Shown here: piece by piece, positions 1 to 11,700 of the stretch
Numbering within the stretch: position 1 is the stretch's first letter
Layout: every line of letters starts with the position of its first letter
Source of the DNA: Aricia agestis
Taxonomy: Eukaryota > Arthropoda > Insecta > Lepidoptera > Lycaenidae
DNA length: 64,000 nt
Direction: 5' to 3'
Assembly: GCF_905147365.1 (NCBI RefSeq)
Contig: NC_056417.1
Span: forward strand, 14,654,501-14,718,500
The notes under the pieces: model-generated
The model's input: only the letters and a program-made list of their open reading frames with translations
The model's database searches: none
What the model was told of the DNA's origin: nothing
Program-made: the position numbers and the translations under genes

Positions 1-11
1 GGAATAGCTCA

Positions 12-273
12 CATTACGGCCATTCCCAATATTTGATCTATCTCTGGTTTTGCCCTACTACAGATAGGAATAGCTCATAATTGACATAAAATATATGTCT
101 CTAATGTCTAATCTGAGCTATTCCTATCTCTAGTAGGGCAAAACCAGAGATAGATCAAATATTGGGAATGGCCGTTAGACATTAGAGACATATATTTTAT
201 GTCAATTGTGAGCTATTTCTATCTCTAGCAGCGCAAAACCAGAGATAGATCAAATATTGGGAATGGCCGTTAG
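12..273. repeat. Palindromic MITE, compound copy (family M1)
   Basis: Positions 12-174 form an inverted repeat with ends reading TAACGGCCATTCCCAATATT and a middle of AATTGACATAAAATATATG. A second half copy (175-273) follows directly, so this is one and a half units. A related complete copy lies at 32084-32266. No coding potential. Confidence 0.7.
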
Positions 274-431
274 GCTACACCTAAAAATAAAGACGTTAGA
301 ATATCCAAAATGTCACAATATACTGAAAATACTTTTATTTTATTCTATTTGATAATATCCAATATCCGATATAGTATCCTATCGTGTTTGAAACATTCGA
401 TTTACTTCGAATCCGTTTTCTATTGATATTC

Positions 432-690
432 ATGACTGTAGGGACATGGGCGCCGGAGTTCTGGCCGATGGATGTAGTCTATCGGAGGTTCCGGGGGAGA
501 CTCCGGAACGAAGCGAGTCACGTCGCCGGCAAAATGTGACAGTGTTAGTTTTTTAAGTATATATAAAATATGTATGTTAGTTTTAAGGTATTTATTATAT
601 AATTATATGTATGTTAGATTTAAGGTATTTGTTATATGGGCGCCTCTGATGCCTGAATTAAATGATTTGATTTGATTTGATTTGATTACA
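432..690 (+). mobile_element. 3' end of a 5'-truncated non-LTR retrotransposon
   Basis: A short open stretch reads EFWPMDVVYRRFRGRLRNEA and ends in TGA near 540. It is followed by AT-rich 3' UTR and a (TTGAT)n tail at about 667-690. The same GAGTTCTGGCC...GGAGGTTCCGGGGG block occurs after the ORF1-like fragment at 56715-56959, so the two are ends of the same LINE group. Clade not determined. Confidence 0.55.
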
Positions 691-873
691 CAATACAGCC
701 CTGGCCCATGTCACAATGACCAAGACTTGGCAGGAGCTCAAGTATTTGTGTCATTGTTGCCAGATGGTCTCGGCGCCGCACCCCTGAACTAATTTGATTT
801 CCCCCTAGAAATCCTCTAGATTTCTTTTTCTTTTAATATTCAATAAAAATATATTACTAAACTTTATTACAGC

Positions 874-1007
874 TCGACAAGGCTTTATATGAACGTGGCG
901 AGAAAAGGAACTAACGCTGCTATCATACAAAAACGTCATTTTTGACAGTTCTCCTTTACCAGCAGCGCCCATTGACATCATTGACATATTCATTTAAAGC
1001 CTTGTCG
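874..1007. repeat. MITE, CGACAAGGCTTTA family (M2)
   Basis: Terminal inverted repeats read CGACAAGGCTTTATATGAAC and TTCATTTAAAGCCTTGTCG. A related copy in the opposite orientation lies at 27776-27889. A non-coding short DNA transposon; superfamily unknown. Confidence 0.65.
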
Positions 1008-1266
1008 AACTGTAATTCATCTTTTCAAGATCTCAAATCTCGACCTCGATTAGTTGTTGTGGCGTTCAAGTAATTTAAAGATGGTAAAAAAATATTAGGA
1101 ACGTGATATTTGGCAAAAAACTGTATTTGACGTGTATTTTGAATTTCCCCTAAAAAATCCCCTAAATATTTTTCCCCTGTTTTGCCCCTAACTTGATCGA
1201 AAACCCCCTAAATCTAGGGGCAAATCCCCTGATCTGGCAACACTGATTTGTGTAGTTATTATGTAA

Positions 1267-1330
1267 CTAGATGATGCCCGCAACTCTATTGTGCCAAAAA
1301 TCCGTTGTTTGGTCATGAAGAGGTAAAAGA
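1267..1330 (-). mobile_element. Helitron 3' end fragment
   Basis: On the - strand the segment ends ...TAGAGTTGCGGGCATCATCTAG, the same 3' terminus (short hairpin, then CTAG, then T) as the complete Helitron at 5021-5225. Only the 3' part is recognisable. Confidence 0.5.
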
Positions 1331-1393
1331 CATTTTAAGTTATGTTTTTTTTTACTAACCCTAATTTTTTTTAATGTTTGTAATACTAACCAA

Positions 1394-1835
1394 TAGCTTT
1401 GTCCACACTGTGCCTTATTCTGTTCGTCAAGGGCATGCACGTGAGGCATGCCCGCAACGCATGCCGTCTGACCGTATCCAAAAAAACAAAAATGACAATA
1501 GCTATGTCCACACTATGCGCTTTCGTCTTCAATTTTCGTCATCTTCTTTCATTCAATTTTCGTTTTGGCGCATTCAATAATTGAATGCGTCAACAAACGC
1601 AACGCCAACATTGTCATTTTTATTTTTTGGATACGGTCATAGGGCATGCCTCACGTTCGCTGTTGACTGCCCTGTAACGCATGCCCTTGACGAACAGAAA
1701 AAGGCACAGTGTAGATAAAGCTAATGTTGGCGTTGCGTTCGTTGATGCATTCAATTATTGAATGCGCCAAAATGGAAGTTGAATAAAAGATGACGAAAAT
1801 TGAAGACGAAAGCGCATAGGATGGACATAGGTAAT
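1394..1835. repeat. Nested inverted copies of a 'TGTCCACACTG' MITE
   Basis: The motif AGCTTTGTCCACACTGTGCC and its inverse occur several times, with shared interior blocks (TTCGTCAAGGGCATGC, TTGGATACGGTCA, CAACGCCAACATTGTCAT). A cleaner copy is at 58012-58202. The arrangement suggests one copy inserted into another in opposite orientation. The ORFs across it are incidental. Confidence 0.6.
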
Positions 1836-2182
1836 GGACCATAGTAGTCTGCAATAAAAATATTGGTATTTTGTAATTACAATATTAACGAGATTAAATT
1901 GGTACGTAACTGCGTCGTAAGCTGACGTAATTAATGCGGTCCCCAATAATTGTAATTCGACTGAGTTGAACGCTCTCGACACTGATTGAGATCTATTTTA
2001 ACGGCTGTACGACGAATTGGTTAACGTACAAGGGACTTAGTCGTTAAGTCGCAAAGCCTAGTGATAAAGCCGTCGCGCGTGCATAAATTATACCATCAGA
2101 GAAAGATACGTAGGCAGATAATGGAACTGTGAAACTTGGCCGCGTTATGTTCAAACTAGCCAAAAGATCACGGCAAAAAATG

Positions 2183-2520
2183 AATTGAAATAAATAAATA
2201 AACGTTTATTTCACCCAATAGGTCATTACACTACAATAATTCACATCACCAATTAGAATTTATACAAACATTAAAACATAGCAATACAACACGAATAAAA
2301 CCGCACAAAATAACATACAATAGCTATGTCCATTGGCTTATGTCACGATATAGCTATCACATATCTGTCTGACACGACATTTGAAACGGAAGACCCTACC
2401 GTCCCTCTGGTGGCAAATGATATATCGAAAACCCTCATTTTCGCCTGCTCCATTGTCACAAGCGAACAACGTACATCTGCTCATACATAATCACACAGCC
2501 GGTACAACAGTTAGTCAATT
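2183..2520 (-). repeat. Probable minus-strand LINE 3' end
   Basis: The left edge reads AAATAAATAAATAAACGTTTATTTCACCC, resembling a simple-repeat tail in reverse, followed by AT-rich sequence without an ORF. Called from the tail only. Confidence 0.3.
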
Positions 2521-2586
2521 CTCAAAGAAATTCGTCAAATCCATTTAGCCCTTAAAAAAAATGTAAGATACTGTTGTCTTCCATAG

Positions 2587-2739
2587 GTGCCAATAGAAGC
2601 AGCACACCTTTACGACGCGGTGACGCTCTGGGCGCGCGCCGCCACCGCCGCCATGCGCACAGGTCTGCCGCCTACAGACGGTGCGACCCTCATGAAGCTC
2701 CTGCGACCCACCACGTATCGGTCCTTGCAGGGTTTTGAT
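2587..2739 (+). CDS. Guanylyl cyclase exon 1 in window: ligand-binding domain
   Basis: 51 codons, phase 0 at both ends; acceptor CCATAG, donor GTGAGT. It reads VPIEAAHLYDAVTLWARAAT..., the 'aHLYDAV.LWA.A' signature of ANF-receptor-type ectodomains, and ends LQGFD. The last 78 bases and the donor are repeated twice downstream (see the tandem repeat at 2662-3045). Preceding exons are outside the window. Confidence 0.9.
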
Positions 2740-5700
2740 GTGAGTAGCCCAAGCAGGGTTATATCTTTGTACTTAAACTATATTGAAGAGAGAGGGAGAA
2801 TCATTTCCGGCCTGCCGCATACAGACGGTGCGACCCTCATGAAGCTACTGCCAACGATACTGCGACTCACCATGTACCGGTCCCTGCAGGGGTTTGATGT
2901 AAGTAGCTCAAGTAGGGTTATATCCTTGTACTTAAACTATATTGGAGAGAGAGAGAGAATCATCTCCGGCCTGCCGCATATAGACAGTGCGACCCTCATG
3001 AAGCTGCTGCGACCCACCACGTACCGGTCCCTGCAGGGGTTTGATGTGAGTAGCACAATTATTACTAACCTTGTATCCTTGTTTTATAGCAACTTTGAGG
3101 AGTGTGTGTGTGTGTGAGAGAGAGAGAGAGACTTCCGGCATTACCAAGAGCCGTATGTCGTGCTCATTACTTGCATTACATGCACGCAATATACTTAAGT
3201 ATGTAAGAATAGATACTTCAAGATTTGTAGCTGTTTCGATTATTAAATAAACATACCTACATAAACTTTCTATTTCCCACACCGGTTTCGGTGACGGTGG
3301 CCGGTTTCATTGAAACCAGGCCAGTTACGCAGGAGTAATTTTATGGTGCTCAAGTATGTGCGCAGAACACAAGAGCACTCTCTATTTCTTTTACTCTCAT
3401 AACCCAGTGGGACGGAAGACCGACACGACCGGCGAGAGATCAGGCGCAGGACTGACTTTTTACATGCCCATCCGATGCATTGATCATCTTACTTGTCAGA
3501 CAATCAGATGATCAGCCTGCATTGTCCTAACCAAACTTGGAAATAACATGTTTCCAACGCGGGAATCGAACCCACGACCTCCGAGTCAAGAGCCACGCAC
3601 TTAACTACTGGACCACGGAGGCGCTCAATATGTCTGGTATGGAATTTTAAAGTAGTAGAGATTTTTTGCCAATTTTAGCCGCATTTTGATGAAGAAAAAT
3701 TTACGGAATGACATAGTAAAATCTTCATAAAATTATTTTTTACTACTTAAAATTTCTAAGTAATGGTTCCGGGATCGCCAAAGTTGAATATTTCAAGTAT
3801 TTTTTCTTAGAAAGTTCTTCTAAAACTTATAAAGACGCGAAAATATTCTAAATTCTTTGTTTTTAAGCCAGGAGAATTTCCGATTTGACACCGGCACGCA
3901 GTGAAGAACAATGAAACATTATCTTTATTACTAAAGTTTATAATATCACAGATACTTGTAAACTTTGACGTCTCGAGCTAAGTTTTAATGACGCATATTA
4001 CCCGACTAAAATTGGTTGTACTTTTTTTAAGCAGGGGAAATGCATTACGCATCAGACGGCTCGCCTGCTTGTTTGCCCATATCAGTTCTTTAAAAAAAGG
4101 ATGTTTTCCAAATTTTTGTAAATTATAATAATTATTGGTCTACCAACAGTCAACACCATGTTTTATTTTATCACCCTATATATAAAACAGGCCTTAGATA
4201 CATAGCATAGTTACTTAGGTATCTAAAAAAAACGGCGCACTCGCACAGGGCGCAAATAAGGCTATTTACGGCACTGCGCACAAACAATGGTCACCGTCAG
4301 TCTCGAGTTGTAATAATTTACCATTATCTATTCAACAAATGCAGTTATCGATATAAAAGTAGCTAGCCGATTCTCAGACCTACTAAATAATGCATATAAA
4401 ATTTGGTAAAAATCAGTCGTTTCGTAGGAGTACGGTAACTAACATTGTGCCACGAGAATTTTATATATTATAAGGCAAACGATAAAAAGTGGGGCAGTTT
4501 TGTTTTCAAAAGTGGCAAATGGACCGCAGAAAGACGCAGAGCAATGCGATGTGATTATATGTAAAGAAGGGGGCAAACGAGCAAACGGGTCACCTGATGG
4601 AAAGCAACTTCCGTCGCCCATGGACACTCGCAGCATCAGAAGAGCTGCAGGTGCGTTGCCGGCCTTTTAAGAGGGAATAGGCCATAGGGTAATAGGGAAG
4701 GGTAGGGATGGGAAGGGAAGGGAATAGGGGAGGATAGGGCAGGGAATTGGGCCTCCGGTAAACTTACTCACTCGGCGACACACAGCGCAAGCGCTGTTTA
4801 ACGCCGGTTTTCTGTGAGAACGTGGTATTTCTCCGGTCGAGCCGGCCCATTCGTGCCGAAGTATGGCTCTCCCACGTATATAACTCCCACGTATGTGGCT
4901 TTTAAGTTAACATGAACTTGAACGTGAGGTTTTCAAGGCGCGTTTAATGATTGATAACCTCACTGGTTCTTCAATGACATTTTTTACCACCATTCTTCAA
5001 CGTAAAACATCCATTATAATTATACTAATGTACTTATTACAAATGCGAAACGTCTGTTACCTTTTTACGCCTAAACAACTGAACCGATTTCGCTGAGATT
5101 TGAAACTTTGTATGCAGATACTTCGAGTCCAGGGAAATGACATAGGGTACTTTTTATCCCGGAAAAGGTACGGTTCCCGCGCAATAAACAAATTTTGGCG
5201 CAACGGAGTTGCGGGCGTCATCTAGTTGACTATATTATTTTACAATGCCTTAGGTAAACATGGACATGGCTGGTGATGCTGAAGGCAACTTCTCCGTGAT
5301 CGGAGTAGTCAAGGATCCCACTGCTCCAGGCGGATGGAGCGCACAACCGGTGGCTGCCTTCCGTTACGTCAACTCAACGGATTTGTTACCGGTAGGTGCC
5401 AACTGTTTACTAGTCCTGCCATAGAAGAAGGCACTAATATTTATGTACCACAAATCTTCAATAGGTGTACCATAGAAGTTCGAAGACATTGATTCATAGG
5501 CAAATAACGGAGCTACGTAATTTGGTGGAGTTAATGTCAATGTAATGTACAGTGCTTCCAAAGTGATAATGCGCATAGAAATTCTCGTAATTTTTCGGCA
5601 ACGGTCGTATTTCCCGAGCGTCGGAAGACATCGCTGCAAGCGCTGTTTTAAACTTAACTTTAAGAAAAACAGCGCTTTGCAGCGACGTAGAGGCTTCGGA

Positions 5701-8700
5701 CGGTGCTCAGACGACCATGGTAACGCCGCGATGACTTCCCGGTGAGTTATAGCCATAAAGTTAATATACCTAGCGGAATAGAGCAACAATCTCGAGCTGT
5801 CAAACGTAACCAAAATTGGTTTTCATCTGTGTGAAAAATATGTGCACATATACACTTACACAAGCATGATTGAACATGAATTCTATCAGATTAAATTGTC
5901 AACGTGCGGCAAGTGCCGACGGAACGTCAAAAAAAGAATGCTGCTGTCATGTATCACACGTCTCTTTTTACCACGCAGTGTTACTGATAGTGACATCTCT
6001 CTTGCTCAGGCCTTTGTTTCTCTATTTCGCTAGGTATATTAACTTTAATATGGTTATAGCACTTATTGATGGACCGGCGACAGACGACATCCGCGGACAG
6101 CCACCGGCTATATGATATTTACTTCTATTTCCTTTGAACAAGGTGCAAAATACAAGTGCATTGTTTGGGGCTCTTACGTTTCATAGATTCGGGTATTTTC
6201 GTGGTTACGACAATAAGCGAAGATTTCCATGCGCATTATTATATATTATGGGAGTACGGTATGTCGTGATCTGTCGGTTGGTTTTGACAAGAGCGCGTTT
6301 TGAACGCTTTTCTTTTTTACGATGTGCTTAAACTTTTGACAAGTATTAATACGAGTATAATAAATTAGTGTTGAGAAGTAATGCCATAAGTATCCACAGA
6401 CCACATCTAATTACAGCTGTCACCGCACCAGACTTTTTTTGCCAAGCTGTAAAGGTCCTACTAAATTGAACTTCGAATCTCGTTTTGAAAAAGGAAGCTA
6501 GCCTTATTGCCTTTTCCTAGAACTATTTGTAATTCCAGCTTCAACCGCTAGTGACTCAAAATGTTACACGGTATCCTAAAATGTTTTAAAGCCCAACGCT
6601 TGGAAAATTTCATTAAAAGAGATCACGAATTTTACTTTAGGATTTATTTTTGTGTACAAATTTGGCGGAATCTGAAACTCAGAATGGGAATTTTTCGAGT
6701 GAAATATTTAAATTGGTGGAACAGTCGCCAAGTAATAAAATTTTATCTTTTTTTTTAACGAATCAGCGTCAATTTTTCTTTATGTTTTTACGAGAACTAG
6801 ATATTAGTGTCTTCATTTACGAGAAATTCTGTTTAGATCAGCCTGCAATCAGTCTGACCGGCTGGTTGATGAAGTACCTATCTCGCGACAGCAATGCAAC
6901 AAGTATTTGACAGCAGATATCCCAGAATTTCTGTTATCAAACGCTTATTGCATTGCTGTTGCAAAATACGTAAAAAAAGCCGGTGGATTTGATCAGCTTC
7001 ACCTACTATATACATATTTTTGTGACTTGTGTTTCACCAGGAATTCGTAGGAGGACACAGCATAGCCTGGATCGGAGGGAAGCCACCCATAGCCGAACCG
7101 GACTGCGGCTTCGACGGCCACAAGTGTTCCATACCCCATGACCCATGGGTGATATTCGCCGCGGCAGCCGTCGCCGCAGCAGCTATCCTGGCCGCAGCAC
7201 TGCTGGCGAGGCATTACAGATACGAGCAGAAACTGGCTTCGGTGCTGTGGAGGATAGAGGCTAAGGATTTGATGTTCATCACTGGAGGTAGTGATAAGGT
7301 TGGTAGTTTTTGCCCACAACGTTTCCTATAGTCAATGTAACTTCTGTATTGTCAGGCTCAACTGTGGTATGTGTGCCAACCGGTGAAAAACTTTGATATG
7401 ATCTATAGAGCATATCTCAGGAGTGACCAAGGGACTAGCCTTAACAGTCTCGGGACCAGCAAAGAAATTGAATTCAACAAATCTTTCCCAGCTTAGCGTT
7501 ATGAATAAACGAAGTCCCAATATTAGTTTCAAAGTTCCCAAGCCATATTATTTAAAAGCATACTATTATTGCTAGACTTACCACTGACGATTCCGGCTAC
7601 ACAAAAGTGACAATACGTGGTTCGTCGTTCGATTGGGGCATGGGAATATCCGTGATAGTTTTTATAGGTCTACCAGAATCTGATAGCAAATTTTGATGGC
7701 AGATTTTCAAAAAATATCCTTGATCATTTGGTTAATTTTGATATTTGCATGTGTCACACACAGAATAAGCCGCTAAAAGAAAAAAAAGGATCAAAATGTT
7801 TTATTCCTATTACCCACATATTGCTAGAGTCAATTTATTTTCTCACTCTTTGCCGTCAAATTCTGGTAGACCTATAGTAGATTTTTTATAAAATATTTAT
7901 CGTTGGTAAAGTCACAGCTTAACACCTCGAATATTCCCAACCACGACTTCTCTTGGAACCGGCGTAAACTAATAACTAAATTACAGTCTACGAATAATCG
8001 TCTATCGAACTATCTTCAAAGATCTATGACTCGCTTCAGCTCGATGATTAGTTTACACTTTACAGTGTTTGAATAAAATGAATTAGTAATTACTTTACAC
8101 TGTGGTAATCCGTTATTAAAAGTTGATAGGTATGTGCTTGTCACTAACGACTGATATGTAGCTAGAACATTAGTACTACATAATGATTTGCATAGATATT
8201 AATCCTAAAATAAACTATCACAGCAGCAGCATGCACCACCAATGTGTCACCAATTTTCCGACCTACTAATCCCCGACATTCTTCGTCCAATTTCCACTTT
8301 TTTCTAATCTAGCGATTTACAAGGTGTTACAAAGCTTAGGGTGTTTATGTGATCCTATGTATAGAGTTCACTGTGAAAATAGCCGCGCTGAAATAGCAAA
8401 ATTTTTATTGTGATTTGTATGTGCAATTGTGCAAACTGCAAGCGCCTTAGCCCCCAGCGTCATCAGTTTGCCCATATAAGTTTTAAAAAATTTGCTCTTT
8501 TAGCGCTGCTATTTTCACAGTGAACTCTATACAGGGTGCAATTAAACCATCCTGCCAAATTTTGATATGTTGATCCTTGTTAAAAATATAAATACGCGTA
8601 TTTTTTTCTTTTCTAATCACTCAGTACTAAAATGTTGAGAAATTGCTTCCGAAAGTAAAAAACACTACAATTAATGGACACGACGCGACGCGTCGACCGC

Positions 8701-11700
8701 GCGTGACGAGCCCCCGCGCGCGCGACTCTTCCCGCGTAACCATCGCTCATTCCCCCGCGCCGCGAGTGATCGTTCTGCAACAATTATTGTAAATGGGATA
8801 AAATATAATGTCATTGAAAAAAATAACACTCAATTTTTTTGGTTAAATGGACTCTTCTAATGATACCTAAGCCCTGGAAAAAATTTGGCAGGAAGGTTTA
8901 ATTGCACCCTGTATAATGAACTCATACACACCCTAAACTCTAAGGTATGATCACTATGTTTTGTTATATCCTGTATATTCTGCTACAGAGTCATAAACAG
9001 TATTTCCTCACCCTCTTTTGATAATGGTGTCATAACCTCGATAAATTAAATGTAATATCTAGGAAGGAGTACCTCAAGAGGTGGACCGTAAACGGGCGCA
9101 CACGACCATCGCGTCCTACCGCGGGAACATTGTTGCTGTGAAGAGGCTGAAGAAGAAGAATATCGACGTCACCAGAGCGGTGAGGAAGGAGCTCAAACAG
9201 GTTATTTATTTTTATTTAAGTACACTTTATTGCACACAAAAACAATTAAAAAGTTATATAAGAAGAAAAACTAAATACCTTTTGTATTTGCTTGTCTCTC
9301 AACGCCTCCGTGGTCACAGTATAGCAATATTATGACATAATATTGCTATACTGTGCCGTGGTCCAGTGGTTCAGACTTCAGAGCATGGCCCTTGACTCGG
9401 AGGTCGTGGGTTCGATAATCGATTCCCGCGTTGAAAACATGTTATTTCCAAGTTCGGTTAGGACAATGCAGGCTGATCTGAATCAGCTGAAATCAGCTGA
9501 AATCAACTGATTGTCTAACAAGTTAGATGATCCATGCGTCGGAAAGGCAATGAGCATGTAAAAAGTCGGTCCTGCGCCTGACCTCTCGCCAATCGTGTTG
9601 GTCTTCCGTCCCACTGGGCTATGAGAGTAAAAGGAATAGAGAGTGCTCTTGTGTATTGCGCACACTTTTGGGCACTATAAACTGACTCCTGCGTAACTGG
9701 CCTGGTTTCAATGAAACCGGCCACCGTCACCGAAACCGGTGTGAGAGTTATTATTATCTCTAAAAGAAATTTCTTCTAAAAGCAGAGAAGAGAGGTCAGT
9801 TGGAGATTGACAGAGTAATTGAAGGACTAATCTAATATATAAAATTCTCGTGTCACAGTTTTCGTTGCCATACTCTTCCGAAACGGCTTGACCGATTTTG
9901 GTGAAATTTTGTGAGCATATTGAGTAGGTCTGAGAATCGGCCAACATCTATTTTTCATACCAAAAAAATATATATGGCAAAACAACGTTTGCCGGGACAG
10001 CTAGTATTATTATAATAATTGAATAAGTGATAGTTTCAATTATTCGTAGACGTGAATAGATAAACTATCTACTCGCGGATTCAATTACCGTAGTCATTGT
10101 CCTTATGTTATGTGATATACAATGACTTATAATTTGAACAAACCTTATAACTTATCTACTTCAACATCTGGCTAATTATATCTGGCCATACATAAAATTT
10201 ACATTTTTCTATTTCAAATAATTTTTCCGGCCCTAAAACCTCCTAGTACTGCAGGTTCCGTGGCACATTTTCATTTCATTTGATTACTATCAAGCAAATT
10301 TTTCCTCTAGTGAAATATTATAGATCTTTAGATTTAATTTTTGCACTGAAGGGCTTATAATTTCCAGACGGTGAAGCCACTAGAAATAGCAAAGTTATAA
10401 GAAATATCAATATTCAGGAATATAAACTGCAACGTCTAGACTGAATCTAATTATGTCCTGGTTCTAAAATCTCACTCCTACTCTCTTAACTAGTAGAAAA
10501 TTATCGCATAAACGACGAACGTTGTAATTAGACGACCTCTGTAGCTCAAAGATTTAGCGAATTAAAATTATACAAAACTAGCGACCCGTCCCGGCTTCGC
10601 ATCGGGTATAAAATACATAACCACTGAAAAAATTATTAAAATCGATTCAGCAGTTTTGACTTGTATTCATTATTACTACCCGTGGCCCGCATTGGTCGGT
10701 ACCGCCGCAAAAGGTACTTCCCGCAATTTTTAAATCTGTGATATCTTCGAAAATATTCATTTAAATCATAATATTATGTAAAGGGACAAATAGATCTACA
10801 TTAAATCAACAATGTATTTAAGTTTTTATTAAAATTGCTTCGAAAATTAGCCTTTATTTGTCGTAAAAAGAAATAGATAAAAAAATGTTATTGTGGGATA
10901 TCTCATATCCATAAGAGATAGACATATACTATTGCGGAGTTTTCTGTAGACATGTTCAATGTGTACAATACTTGGTACATTATTTTGATAAATCTCGTAG
11001 GTCAGCCTGCGTTTGCAATGTAAGCGGAAAAAAATGTAATTATTTACGACATCACATTAGAAACACCAACAATAACAGTATTTCTCCACTATTTAATGAA
11101 TGTTATTATATCTTTAACCTTCCTCTTGAATCACTCTATCTATTAAAGAAAACCGCATCAAAAACCGTTGCACAGTTTTAAAGATTAAAGGGAACAAAGG
11201 GACATGAGGGAAAAAAATCGACTTTGTTTTATAATATGTTCCCAATCTCCATGTGAGGTAATCAAACTATACTCTGCAATCCTACCAAAACTGTTCAACC
11301 TCACATTACTTTTTTACTAGCTTTAGCTACTAGCTTTTGCCGCTAGATTGCATTTTAAACTAGGGCCGAATAAAAGTTGGATTGTCCATTACGCGTAGTT
11401 TTTAAATTAAAATCGCGACTATGTAAAATAAATACGTTTAGAAAAGTTTCGTAATAAAATCCAAGTTAAATTAGTAGCTTAGATACATTGTAAGATAATG
11501 GCTGTTTTATTCCTTGGTCGACAGTACAAAGAATATTTTAAGAAAACGAGCTTTCGGTACCGTAGCGTAGTTACTGTATGTAAATCCTTAAGGATATCTT
11601 GAATGCGAACGTGTCTGACTGCTTATTTTACCTTTTCAACTTTAAAGCGCGTAATCGATTTTGATTGAATTCGATTTTATCATTGGCAAGGTCCGTTTGG

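Noticed and set aside
2809..3045. Two extra exons of the guanylyl cyclase
   Set aside because: Not called as separate exons because they lack convincing acceptors of their own; reported as a tandem duplication with alternative donors.
2946..3131. CRISPR-like or other spaced repeat array
   Set aside because: The repeats are a triplicated exon half plus GA/GT simple repeats, not a spacer array.
3545..3620. Possible tRNA gene on the minus strand
   Set aside because: Good A and B boxes but the sequence continues into a SINE body that recurs at 9303; no intact cloverleaf or acceptor stem.
5364..5813. 149-codon minus-strand ORF
   Set aside because: Runs across a cyclase exon, intron and a MITE end; no domain and no splice support.
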